In this document: positions 48,746 through 60,796 of the stretch, one piece after another
Position numbering within the stretch: position 1 is the first letter of the stretch
Layout: the number at the start of each line of letters is the position of its first letter
Source: Isoetes taiwanensis
Lineage: Eukaryota; Streptophyta; Lycopodiopsida; Isoetales; Isoetaceae
Reading direction: 5' to 3'
Length of the DNA stretch: 64,000 nucleotides
Assembly (NCBI GenBank): GCA_021234155.1
Contig: JAJEKV010000925.1
Span: 1 to 64,000, forward strand
Made by a program: the position numbers and the translations under genes
The notes under the pieces: model-generated
What the model was told of the DNA's origin: nothing
The model's database searches: none
Seen by the model: only the letters and a program-made list of their open reading frames with translations

Positions 48746-51700
48746 CGACCCCCATTCCGCCGAGGCATGGCTATGGCGCGACTCAAGTTGTCAGTGCGAA
48801 ATGGCGCCTCTTACACTAGCCGCCAGCGATATGCTTGCGGCATTGATATGCACGATTCTAGGCGCGCATCAAGAATCGGCTTAGTCGAAAGCGGTTGCTA
48901 AAGCTTACCTAGGCCTTTGACTAAAGCGCATCGTAGGAAAAATGGAAAGGTTTGTGGTTTAAAGGGATGGTTAATGGATCTTTGCTTCAAATTTGGACCC
49001 CTCATGTCGTTAAGTGTTTGGCTTTTAAACAGTCTAGTAGTTCTGAGATGAAGAAGTTAAACTAAAAGATTTGGGCACTAGCGAGAGGTTCATTTGTAGC
49101 TTAAAGCAAAAAGGGTTTAGGGTTGAAAATCTGAGGTTTTGTTTTGGTTAAGAGAAGTGGTTTTAGCCATTGTTTTGGTAGGAAGTAGCTTGCATTTAGT
49201 GTTTGATGTGGTAAAATGGAATTTCTTGGACTGGGTATAGTGTCGGGGAAAATGGAAAGGCGAAATATGTGGATACTATCTACTCAAAATGCGAGAACAT
49301 TACTTTCAAATTTGATTTCGCGGAACATTACTCCAAAGGAGTTTGTTTGACGAAATCTGCCATATCTATAGCCCCATTACATATCTATTTTGTTTGACTC
49401 TTAGGTTGTAAAAGTGGAACGGCCATGCTTGACTTTGCTTGTACATAATATTTTTCTCTCCTTGAAAATGTCGAGGGAGATGTGTAAATGAGAGATTATT
49501 TAATGAGAAGCGGAGAGCCAGTTGTTTGATGAAGTTCATGCCAATATCTCTGTTCACTTTAGAAAGATAAGTTCATGTAGTTCATTTTCTTACAGCCAAT
49601 GTAAATTTTTGAGTGGGTATGTGTTGATGATTTATAGTTACATTTTTTTATTAATTGCAGAGATAAAGAACCATTTTCATATGTTGGCTCATATGGTTTA
49701 TGCTATCTATTATGCTGCCTTTATCTCTGGCACGCCTGTTTTCCATATGTACATTATTAGTTAACCATGAATTTATGATATAAGAAGCGAACTGTTCCAT
49801 TGCTGGCATTCAAACAGTATGCTATAGTTAAAACTAAGTGGAAGTAGTATATGGATCTATGTGGAAACAAATTGAGCATGATTTCTGTAACGGTCCTGGC
49901 TACTTGATGGACCAGTATACGTACTCATGTACGTAGATACATGTTTGACATGCATGCAAGATAATGCATGTAGGATGCAGAACTAAAAATAAGTATAAGC
50001 TCTATAAATTAGAAAGGAAATTGAGAAAAGAATTTAGAAGCTTTTTGGAGACGTGGAGTAGAGACCGTGCTTTTTGGAGGATTGTCGAAGCAAGCAGGGA
50101 CGCTGGAGCTTAAAGACGCATCAAATCAATCTATTCTATCAGGTGGGGTTTGTGAATTTACTGAGAATTGCATAAGCTGTCTAGAATTGATTTGTGCATG
50201 CTAATATTATGGATTGATATCAGAAATTGGCATTGTGGTAAAAAAGTTAGCCTGTTATATCAAAATCGTCTGAGCCAGAAGAGGCATTCTGGAAAACTTC
50301 AGGAATTGATCTGGAATGGGTCGAATTTATTGGCAAAGTGCCGATTTGAGCTTTTGTGAGGTAAATTGGAAGTAATATTTGCATTAGAGAGCTGCTGGGA
50401 AACATGGAGCCGTGAATTATATGCTCAAATTAGAGCTTGAAATAGTAAAAAAGGGGTTGGTTGGGACTCTAGAGTGGCCGATTTATCTTGATTGATTCTT
50501 TCCCAGGCCAGAACTGTTGATTAATTGAGGCTTGTTGCCTTGTTGGCTATTTGGTTGAGACAACAAAATCAACTGAAAACAGGTCGAAATTGCTTGGAGT
50601 AGGTCGATTTGGGCTTGGGAAGTGCCGATTTGCCTGGGAAGAACCATAATTTGTTGGATCGATGTGTTTGGGGAGCTGCCACAGTGCCGGAATTTGAGAC
50701 GTTGCTTGCTTTTTGCTTGTTATATTTGTGTACTAATTGTTACTTTTGTCTATTGTTTGTTAATTAATTCATATTTAGCTTCAAAAACATATATTAGAGG
50801 TTCAAAGGGAAGCAATAGAAAGTTCAAGGGTTGGATTGAGGACCGACCATCCATAGAGTACACCCAGGTCCTGCCGCAAAAGATTTGGATGAAACATGCG
50901 GAATAATATGTGCTCTGCATTGCTTAAATATAACATGCTAAGGAAGAATAGATCTCTCTTTTATAAGTAAATAACTTAGATAATTGTACGAGCTTGCTCA
51001 TGGAGATGGGGCTAGTCTAGGAATTTCAGACAGTTGCAGTCAGGAGTCCTTATGGATTTTAAGCTGGGAAAGTGTAAGTTTGAAGACTCCAGTTTGGATG
51101 TATAATTAATTACTTAGCTAAGGAAGTGGTTTTTCATATTAAAATTCTAAAAACCATAGCTAAGAGGCCTGAATTAAATAATGTTGTGAAGTTATTTCTG
51201 CACCGACCTTGTAGTAATTATTCGAGCATGCTACATCGATATGTTTGTTTGCTATTGAGTTTCATCATCGAATTTGCTACTTCAACATGGGCAAGTTGTA
51301 TGGGCAACTTCGGCAAGTGGCTAGGGTATGGTTTAGACACATGTATATGGTAGATAACTAATGAACAACACATGTCATCATCTCAGTCATTGTGTCACAG
51401 TGTCTTGGTATTTTGTTATGTACTTGGATCCTCCTGTCCGGACTTCGGGTTCGGTGGCACAGGTTGTTCCGGCATGACTTGTTCTATGTTCTTTGTATTT
51501 GTGCTTTCTGTGACCGTTAGTTCTCTGGCGGGATTACTCGTCGATCAACTCTTGTGAAACCCCATGGTAAGAGGTCCTCGGTGCGGGCGTGGGTGAGAGG
51601 GTATATCGATCTGAGTTCACCCACCACCTCGCTTCTGAGGGCTTGGAATGTAAGCTGGTGGCGTTATCCCGCTTAAGGGCTTTGTATGTATTTTGGTGAG

Positions 51701-53805
51701 CTACCCATTGTCGGAGTTTGTTTATGATGGTTTGGTACTCTGGTTATGTTCTTTGCTCTTGATGTTCATGATGTTTTCTTTATTGTCATAGTCTAGCGTT
51801 GCACCATAGGTTCTTGTGTCTTTGAGTCGTTTATGGTTGTTATTCAAGACTTTCAAGATGTTTAATGCATGCAGAGGCAGCTATGGGATCCCCACTTAGT
51901 CACAAGGACTAACCCCTTTGAGTGCATGCAGTGATTGAGCAAGGTGGTGCTCGGGCCAGTAGCAACAATACTGCTCAGGATCGTGGCTGAGTTGGAGTTT
52001 TCTAGAAGCTGAATCTTAGCTTTGGTTTGAATAAATGCATTATGGATGAATTTCTCTTGAATTATATTACAATAGTTGGATATTCATAAAAAGGGAATCA
52101 TTTTCCATTATTTTTGGAAGATTAAATTCTTCGCCGGCATAGTTGATTAAAGTTTTTCATATCAACCTAGATCTAACCTCAAGTATTGACAAGATCCCGA
52201 GTTGCCAGAAGGGTCAACTCGGCAGGCTCGTCACAATTTCTTGGGCTGATGAAGGTTCGTCAATGCGTTGATTTGATAGTGCTTGTAAGCAACAATATGA
52301 AGTAAATGAAAGGTAGTATGGATTGTGGAGCTATACAAAATGGAAAGGATTGCTAGAGTCTTGACCTCATTATCAAAATCAAAGTAGTATATTGAGCTAT
52401 GTGAACATAAGGCCTAGGTTGGACGACTGCAACAAACTCCAAAATGCTTTGTAGGCAAAAGTTTAGCATATGCCTACGAGGAGGCATATACCTCCTTCCC
52501 AATCCCACACATGTCACAACAAGCTTTGAAAACATAGTACAAGCAAAGGAAAAACATAGTGGTTTGCAAGCTTTGAAAACATAGTACAAGCAAAGGAAAA
52601 ACATAGTGGTTTGCACTGGACTAGAAAAATAGGACAAAAGGTGGCCTATCTAAAGTTAGACTTCATCAGGGCATATGACAGGATTAGATTTAGTTTTCTG
52701 CATAAGATGATGCCCAAGCTGGGTTGTGGGAACATTTTTACAGAAGGAGCCATGAAACTTTTGAGATCTGCGCTTATTCCAAGGTGAACCCTCCTTTATA
52801 TTTGACATAAAGAGGGGCATTAGGCACATATGCTGTGGATAAGGTTCATAATCATATGTTGTAGCACATGGGAAAGGTAAGGTGCATAACGTATATAAAA
52901 TCATAAGGTGCATGATAGATGATATTGTAGGCAAATTGCGAAAGGAGTTTCTCTAAAATTATGGGAACCAAGGGATTTAATAAATAGTTACCAAACACCA
53001 AGAGAATTGTACAAGGCTACCCTATAGAACATAATTTAGAAATTGTAAGTACCATATGAGCTTAGTTGAACGAACATGGAACTGGAAGCTTAACATTTGT
53101 CAGATGAATGAGGATAATCAAACCTCTTGATTCTTAAAGCCCATATTATCCATGTAAGGATCATTGGATTTGCCCTTCATTGTTTGGGTCAAGGTTTAGA
53201 TAGGGGTTGCAAGCAACAAGTGCCTTTTGGCAACAGGTTAGGATTTCGAAGCAAAGACACCTTTGGGAGGGATTGTCAACAAGGTTTGGGGTATGAGAAA
53301 CATCTTTAACATACTTGGGTTTTGTCGCCTTACAGGAATGGGATGTGGGGTCCCAACTTCTGATAACAGACGTTACAAATCTCCATGTTTTGATAAAAAG
53401 ATATATGGGACCCATCTTTTAATCTAGAAAGCGTGGATTATATCTCTGCTAATCTGAGCATAAAAACTTAGGCTAATGGACAATATATGTTTTTCATAGC
53501 ATTGATGTGATTTTGGATTATGGGTTGACCATTTTGGGTTGCTTTTAATTCTACAACACCAATAGAAACCCTAACTACTTTTCTTAGCATTGATATGATT
53601 TGGATTTTGGGTTGACCACTTTAGGTTTCTTTAGATGCTAAAATTTTGTATTTCTATAGCTATGCATGCTAGTGTGTATAAGGGGCAAAAACAACTCTAA
53701 CCCAAAAAGTCATAGGTTTTCAAGGGCTATATACAAATGAAACAAAACAATTTGTTAGGGCGTCTCATCATTCTCTTGAACATCATTTACACATTTTTAA
53801 CTTAT
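48746..53805. other. No gene seen in about 5 kb
   Basis: T-rich sequence with short unrecognised frames. 51.5-52.3 kb (GGTAAGAGGTCCTCGGTGCG, GATCCCGAGTTGCC...) has the look of LTR sequence but no partner or primer-binding site is present. Contains the perfect 47-bp tandem copy at 52521. Confidence 0.35.
52521..52614 (+). repeat. Perfect 47-bp tandem duplication
   Basis: AAGCTTTGAAAACATAGTAC...ACATAGTGGTTTGC at 52521-52567 is repeated without a single difference at 52568-52614, indicating a very recent event. Confidence 0.95.
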
Positions 53806-53833
53806 GCCTAGCAACGCTGGGCACCGTTACTAG
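53806..53833 (+). mobile_element. Helitron 3' terminus, copy 3
   Basis: GCCTAGC-AAC-GCTGGGC (7-bp stem, 53806-53822), then ACCGTTA and terminal CTAG (53830-53833) followed by T. This is the Helitron 3' layout in the plus orientation, so the element body lies to the left. Its 5' end could not be located. Confidence 0.65.
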
Positions 53834-54000
53834 TAGTTAGATAAATGCCAGCCCTTTTTGTTTATTCTTCAGTGCTGTGCTTACACCTTTCCCCCTAGAG
53901 TCCAAAATTTTGAAGTTAATGGAAGCCTTCTAACAATTTCTGCCTGGAGACTGGCAAGACAATAGAGAGATGTTATATATCCATAACAATTTCACAGTAC

Positions 54001-54085
54001 AAAATTCTTTGTAGCCAGATGAACTACCTTTATCTTCCAAAATGCAGCCAAAGAGTTTGGCAACCTATAAAATAAAGAACACACG
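54001..54085 (+). repeat. Dispersed 85-bp repeat C, copy 2
   Basis: Matches 32761-32845 (GAACTACCTTTATCTTCCAA, AAAGAGTTTGGCAACCT, AAATAAAGAAC). It lies 170 bp beyond the Helitron end. Confidence 0.7.
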
Positions 54086-54794
54086 AATTTCAGAATTGAG
54101 TACAACGATACGGAATAAAGCTTTGCTATTAAGAATGATCTGGAACTTAAAGTACTAGGCACAATTTATTTAGGGCCAAGCAATCATAATATTCAAAAGC
54201 TTCACCTTCAATGTGAGGCTTATTTCCAGCTAATGGAACACCTCATTGAAAGGGTGACCAAGTTTATAGCAACTGCTACATTGGCATATTTTCATCAAGA
54301 TTAGATCACTCAGTTTAAAATCATATCTATGTTCAAACTTAAATCCTAATATTCTATAAATTATGCCTTCGCATTTTCATACACTAAGGCAACATACAAA
54401 ATCGCAATGAAACTATCTAACCTGATTTTTGTCCACCAAGTATCATGAGTTTGTAGCTGAATATTTGGCATAGTTGCTTCCCAAAATTCGAAGTTGAGCC
54501 CAAATACATCAAGTCAATAGAATACTTTATGCTTGATAATATATGAAACAATGTATGAAGAATCTAAATAGAGAAATATATGGATGGTTTTGTACCATTG
54601 ACGAGAAGACTGTTTTAAGCCTTAAATGGCTTTCTGAAGTTTGTAAACAAGCTGCTCTTGCCCTGCTGAGATGAAACTAGGTGCCTGCCTCATGTACACT
54701 TCCTCAGCTACTATGCAATAATGAACTTAACTCAACTTAGCTTTGCAACAGGGGGGAAATGTCTCATCCATATGGGTTTGTGGCATATTCCAAG

Positions 54795-54892
54795 TATATG
54801 TTAGTATATGCTCGAAAACATGACTTTGAAGTGTGAATTAAGCCATTTCACTCTCGGGTCACGGAGGGCAACCCTCCGTGCGCAGCACCTTA
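54795..54892 (-). repeat. Hairpin repeat A, copy 3, fused to a B-like block
   Basis: CACGGAGGG-CAA-CCCTCCGTG (54860-54880) is a perfect 9-bp stem with a 3-nt loop. On the minus strand GTGAAATGGCTTAATTC and TTCAAAGTCATG follow, as in copy 1. Just left, GGCATATTCCAAGTATATG...AGTATATGCTCGA (54782-54817) resembles the middle of repeat B, which links the two families. Confidence 0.8.
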
Positions 54893-54964
54893 TTTTTACT
54901 TCTCGTTCTAACATTTCCACCTGCATGCGGACATGTCACACCTGGATTAGGCCTAGCCATCCTC

Positions 54965-55060
54965 TACGTTGAGAGAGAGGCCCTGCGGCCTTCTTTCCGG
55001 AAAGTCAAGCAGGCCTGGCCAGTTTTTCCTTCCGGAAAGGCGGCACCATGGCAGGCAGCC
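54965..55060 (+). repeat. Dispersed repeat D, copy 2
   Basis: CCGGAAAGTCAAGCAGGCCT and TTCCTTCCGGAAAGG, inverted relative to copy 1 at 11690-11785. Confidence 0.5.
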
Positions 55061-56989
55061 TAGTAAATGGACCTAGCAGGCATCATTCTTAGACAATTTG
55101 CTGTAAGCTCGCTTGTAAAATTTTAAAATATCCTTTCTTGCCTTCAGTTTATATTTTTCCTTTGACACATGACAAAAATATTGACCTCTAGCTCACTTCA
55201 AAATAGGACTCAGATTTTGAACTTTGTAAATTTCAAATACAAATAGTGCAAAGAAAAAGTTGTGGTTGTGGCTGATGAATGACAAAAGTCTTGTATAAAT
55301 TTACAGAAATAATGCCAATTTGTATCAAAGATTTTTACACTGTTCCGAAAAAATGATCAGTACTGACACATGCCAAAGTGAAGCCATCTACTAGGACCAA
55401 TGAGTCAAGCATATATTTCAGTGATCAGCCAAAAGCCAATTAGAATTACAACGGCGTGTCTAAAGCAGATCTACTGGATAAGTAAACTGCTTTTCTCCCA
55501 GGAGGAAAAGGTTGCTATGTGTCAGAGGCCTTTTGATGGGCAGAAACTAGCGGCAGTTATGTATATACACTCTTCTCAGAAAGTTTTTGTCAAAACTGAA
55601 ATCGTCCACATCTTAAAGCCATGCATACCCACATAAAAGCATACACCCTTCAAAAACTTTACAAACAAGCATCTTCAAAATTATTGATCCATGCCTGAGG
55701 AGCCAGCTGTGTTTGCTGATAAGAACCACCCTGTGACCCAGTAGTTACCCCAGCACCTATTACTTGCGGCGCGGTGACTAGATCAGAATGAGGCGGATGA
55801 TATAAGTTGGCATAACCAGGTGCATGTTGACCAACATGCTGTTGACTATGGACGTAAGAATGGTGCTGATTATGACCCTGTATTTATAATATGAACCTGT
55901 TGGATTTGCTGGAAGCTATTAGTTCGAGCTGGAACCCATATTGCAGAACCCTCAGCCTATAACCAACCAACCAGTTTTTAATAATGCCGTCCTGAGGGCT
56001 GTAGTGTTAAATAGAACCAATTTACCTGTTGACCTTGAATATAGGCATTATCTTTGTACTGGGAACCGCTGACATCATCATAAACCGTTGAGTTACCATG
56101 ACTTACGGTGGGACTGGAAGCATAACCTGGTGAACAGGCGAATATCCAGCATATCCAGGAGCAGTTGGAGGGTGAAGTGCATTTGCCATAACAGAAGTGG
56201 GTTTATATTAGCCATAGGAATCTTAACTGCACTGGCAGGGTAGTTATTACCCGTGGGATAACTGTTTCCAGAGGGCTGCTGTGGATAGCCAGTATTTTCC
56301 GTAAAACCATGCTGATAAAGGTGTTTGCATATAAAGGAAACTGGGTAGATAGTGATACCCAAATATACTGGGGAAAGGGGCCATGGGTTGTGGTGAATAT
56401 GGTGAATTGGTAAATGATGCTGCGGTAATGTGGCAACAACTGGAGCATTTGTTGGCTGTGATGCCTGTGATTGCGGTGGCAAAGTTGCTCCAAGAAGAAG
56501 GGGCTTCCCTGCAAACAAAATAAAAAGAAATTCAATAATAATAGAGCAATGAGCCAAACAAAAATAAGGCCATTATCCACCTCTTGTACGAAGCGTTGGA
56601 CTTGTCCATTAACAAAGGCTACATTTGTAGGAAACTTGTTCCCCGGTTTTGTTGCCAAGAATGGCAAAATCTCGCATCACCATCTGTACCAGACGAAAAA
56701 GTTGGCATAATAGCTTCCCATTGGATCTGTACCATAATGCTGCAAACAACAGGACAAGACAATTCAGAATACTGGAGAACATATACTGTTCTTAAACATG
56801 AATGCACACTCATGTTTATTTACCATCAAGTTTGACAACCGTGAACCTGGAGACTGAAGATTAGGGCATTTCATATGAGTACTGGCCACTTGGAACTAGC
56901 CCAAATGCTGGATAAGTTAAAATTAAGTAGGTGCAAAGGAATAATGACTGCTTTCCTGCACACCCTGGTCAAGTTTTGCAGGTTGAGAC

Positions 56990-57024
56990 TGAGGAGGAGG
57001 AGGAGGAGGAGGAAGAGGAGGAAG
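56990..57024 (+). repeat. (GGA)n microsatellite
   Basis: GAGGAGGAGGAGGAGGAGGA with an interrupted continuation. On the minus strand it encodes the polyproline run LPPLPPPPPPP of the GIP1-like exon 57109-56824. Confidence 0.9.
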
Positions 57025-57207
57025 AGTCCCGTTCTCAGTTATGTTGCTGGTTTTTGGCATTGCCTGAATGGGATCCTTGGTCAATATTGGGTTCTGTACA
57101 CTAACCGCACTGCACATCAGGATCAAGTCAGTTACTCAAATTACAATGTTCAAGTAATTAATAAACAAGACACATAGAGAGTTCGTAGTTCTCTAATATC
57201 TACTTGC

Positions 57208-57364
57208 CTAGAAGCATATCAATGGAGCGAAGCTTGGCTGCATTGAATTGACCATCAGATTTAACATTGACACTCAAAGGCCACTGGATATATTTCTCAA
57301 ATATATAATTTTTCCATTCTCCCTTGCTCCTAATTGAATTAAGCTTTGCATTTCCATTCAAATC
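57208..57364 (-). other. Unidentified exon-like segment inside the GIP1-like gene
   Basis: Acceptor GACAG|GAT, then an uninterrupted 52-codon frame (NGNAKLNSIRSKGEWKNYIF, EKYIQWPLSVNVKSDGQF, NAAKLRSIDMLL), ending at AG|GCAAGTA, a perfect GC-type donor. It starts in phase with the exon before it but not with the next one. The peptide is not low-complexity like the rest of GIP1 and I do not recognise it. Confidence 0.45.
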
Positions 57365-60300
57365 CTGTCAATCTAAACTTGTAAGGTATTTGCCGATGGA
57401 CCTGAAACCCACAATTTAAATCTAGCACACCCCCATCGAGAAATTAGCCACAGTGTAGCTGCCATATTATTTATGAAAACTTTATTCTATGGAGTTTGGA
57501 ATTGACAACGAATTCTAATTGTTTCTTTGAAACCTAGCCCCAGGTGCACTGCCCCAGAAGATGCATTTTAATTGTAAACTTCTTAAGATATTTAAATTGG
57601 GACAAGAATAAAATGAAATGCTGAAGTCCTACAAAAGGCAGATGCTTGCCGAAAATAGAAGAGATGTGAAATTTGTGAAGGTGACACCCGTAGAGGCCAC
57701 TCTCATTATAGCTCCCATATCATATTACACTTAAGATGGAATCCCAACTTAATCCTAGTGACCTAGTCCTCAGGCATGATTGACAGTTTTGCAGATACAT
57801 TTTTATTGCAAACTTTACTTCCATTTATGGGCAAGTAATTTCTGGAAAATTAAATGCTATAATTCTGTTAACCAACAGAAATCCAACTCTTTGTTTCAGA
57901 TTGACTTGCAAATTTTTTAGCATCAAACTAAACACCTTGCTCTTCCCAATGCTGAATTGATGCTTTTCTATTTTTTCATCTTCTTCACAAGGCATTGTCC
58001 TAATGAGGGGAACAACGTGAAGGAAGCAGCAATAGAGATAAACCTTCACAGAAACATCATTATACATACAAATAATAAAGAAGACTAACCTGCTTGGCTG
58101 CTCATCTGGCGTCGCTAGCACCTGGTTACTTTCAGGACCTTGAGCCTTGTGTTCTTTATTAAGGGTTCCAAATTCTAAGGAAAATGTAGCTTCAAAACCA
58201 TTACCAAAGCTTCCAAAGCTCAAATTTCTGCAGTCCTCCTCCGGCACCTGGAAGTGCTCTGGTATAATAACAGGCCGAGCATCTCCCAGATCCAGACTTT
58301 GTACTTTTGCAGTCACATCTGTTACTGTTTCCGTGATATCGTGTCTCACTGTGGAGGTTTCTGCAGAGGTAACAGGAACATTGGAGATGACTATAGTAGC
58401 TACTGCTGGAGGTTGAACGGTAGAAGCTACAGCTGGAATAGGTACTTTAGGCTTCCATTCTAGTATAGGGCCATTTGCTGCAAAATAGCAGTATATGAGA
58501 TTTGAAGGCAAGGTTGGTGCATATAAATACTATAGCTTACATCTTGATGCAGAACCTGGATATATGAACCTGTTAAACTGGTTTCTTGTGCTCCGAACCA
58601 CCCCTGATGTTACACTGTTTGAAGCTGCCTCCTTGTTAGGAATTTGAGCATCAGAAGTTACACTTTGAGATGAACGTTGTTCAGAAAAGACCTTTGAGCT
58701 ATCAATATGGCAACTTTTTATACTCCCACTAGAGGCAGGCTCGCCATCCAGGGACAATTGGGCTGGAGGAAAATGCCTGACAGGCAATGATGCTGATTTT
58801 ATATCCTTTCCAGAAGAGCAAGCATGGTCAGAGGCAGCATGTTTTACAGTTCCCTCCTTGCTATGATTAAGCGAAACTGCACCTCGAAGAGGGTGGTTGG
58901 AAGCAGCTCGCTTTGAAACTGCCGATATTCTGTTAGCACCCAATTGAATTTGTATAGCTCCAGGGTTAACCTCTTCTGGTCTACCAGATGACGATGGTGA
59001 TGATGATAACGATGCAGTTTGTAGTAGAGAACTATTTTCGTTTGATGGTAAAGGGACACTAAGAAAGGAACAGAAGCAGTTAAGGAAACAGGATTCTCTT
59101 CACAAAGTATAGGGTTACAAATCCCATTTACATCTAATTATATACCTTGTATTAGACTGTGACACAGACAGATTGGGAACTGTCTTTGCTGAAGGAACTG
59201 AAGACAATGCTGACGTGTTCTGAGGTCCAATATCAGTGTCAATCTCCCTATGGTGTGAGAGCTTTTCCCTGCTGCCAGCAAAGTCTACAAAAAAAAGCTC
59301 AGTTCAAAATAAAATATCAAAAATTCAACATTTACTCTAAAACCACAAGACATATAAATTACCATTGACATTGGAACCCCTGCCACCACGCCCAGACTTT
59401 CCACCTCTTGATGAACTAGGATGCCTTGGTTTTGCTTCAGTAACAGTAACCTCCTTCCCACCAGATACCTAACGAACAAATGAATGCATTATAGTGAGGA
59501 CTTCTTTATGGAAAATTATTATCATCTACGGCAGCAAATATGAAAGATGCCTTTAGTTAGATTGTGTATCACGTTGAGTTTGAGAATTAAATGGATATGC
59601 TCATGGGAATTTTGAAGTGGACCTTTCCTTCTTTGGAACAGGAAAAGTTCCAACCCATCCTTCCAGTTTTATAGCAACATGTTCAATAAAAGGGGTGACC
59701 TGCATGAGAAAGGGAGTGGTGATGTCCAGTTCCAAAACTGCAGAAGGAAAAACATGGCGGGAGAATTTGGAAACATGAGTTTAATTTAAAACAAGGAACA
59801 ACGTTGTACGTTGACATTGCCATATAGGATGTCATGAGACTTGGCTCCACTAAGTGGCAATTTTTCAGCTGCATCTTCCACCAGCAAAGATCCTCCACAT
59901 TACAGCCGACTGATTTGAGCAGTGCTCTTTACTGAATGACGCTAAACTTGGTATGGCATTACGTGGGAAATTACGTGGGAATCAAAGGGGGCTGCATCTA
60001 GGTCATTTGGCTAGGAACTCAAACTTTGGTACCTCTGTGAGATGTGTTTCCTGGCTAACTAGCCAAAAAATGCCTTGGCAGCCTAACCTTGGGTAGTCTA
60101 TCTGATTATATTCCCTTATTGAAGAACGTGGTTTTGCAAAGGTCTAAAGATTAGTAATATGTTTATGTGAATGATATCCAGATGCATGATGTTAGTGATA
60201 GATAGAGACTATATAAATGACATCCGGATGCATGATGCTAATGATAGATGATTGTCACACCTCTTTCGTCTCCTTCTTTTTGTCCTTTTTGCGCTTAACT

Positions 60301-60796
60301 TCATGAAAAGGATCTGCAGAAACGCATCTCGCCATCAGCATTGCTTCTTAGACTAAGCGAAACCAACGTAGTTGATGGTCCAAATGGTAACAAATCCGTC
60401 AACAGTTATAAAAACAGCTTAATTACTGGCACAATCAACCCGGCTACAAGGTCAAGCTAACCATACCCATAATCCGTATATAAACCCCAATCAAGAAACA
60501 GTAACAAGAAGGAAAATATACGATGATCTTGCTTCCGGATCAACTGACAAGACTTAAAGATGGCATACCTTGGCTAAGAAGTCGTTGAACTGTCTCATTA
60601 GGGTCCATATTACATTCTTTAAGCATGGCGTAGATCTCATCCTCACTACAATTGACAATTTCCTTCATACTTTGGATGACTTTTCGAGCATTGGACGGAA
60701 TTGGAAGACGAGGAAGGTGATGCCATAGAAAGAGGATAAAGGGGACGACCTCCAGAAGGGAAGGTAAGAACCCTTAGGAGCAACGGAGGCAGCCAT

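Larger units (their letters stand above)
55659..60796 (-). pseudogene. GBF-interacting protein 1-like gene, frame-broken
   Basis: GIP1 proteins are plant nuclear coactivators of G-box bZIP factors; they start with a UBA-like DUF1296 domain and continue in a long low-complexity tail. Exons: 60796-60569 (RLPIPSNARKVIQSMKEIVN...MDPNETVQRLLS), 60313-60261 (DPFHEVKRKKDKKKE), 59468-59363 (RGGKSGRGGRGS), 59284-59146, 59058-58541, 58477-58090 (VIIPEHFQVPEEDC, LSFGSFG), 57999-57936, possibly 57364-57208, 57109-56824 (proline run), 56739-56581, 56508-56026, 55956-55659 (ends WINNFEDACL). Exons 2 to 7 join in phase without stops. The first exon's ATG is in another frame than DUF1296, and that frame has an upstream TAA. 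The last four exons need several single-base shifts, for example before GYASSPTVSHGN and before IQGHNQHHSY. It is a decaying gene, or an active one with assembly errors. Confidence 0.85.

Noticed and set aside
56093-56667. Two overlapping 154-codon minus-strand frames taken as separate genes
   Set aside because: Both are pieces of the frame-shifted GIP1-like tail exons.
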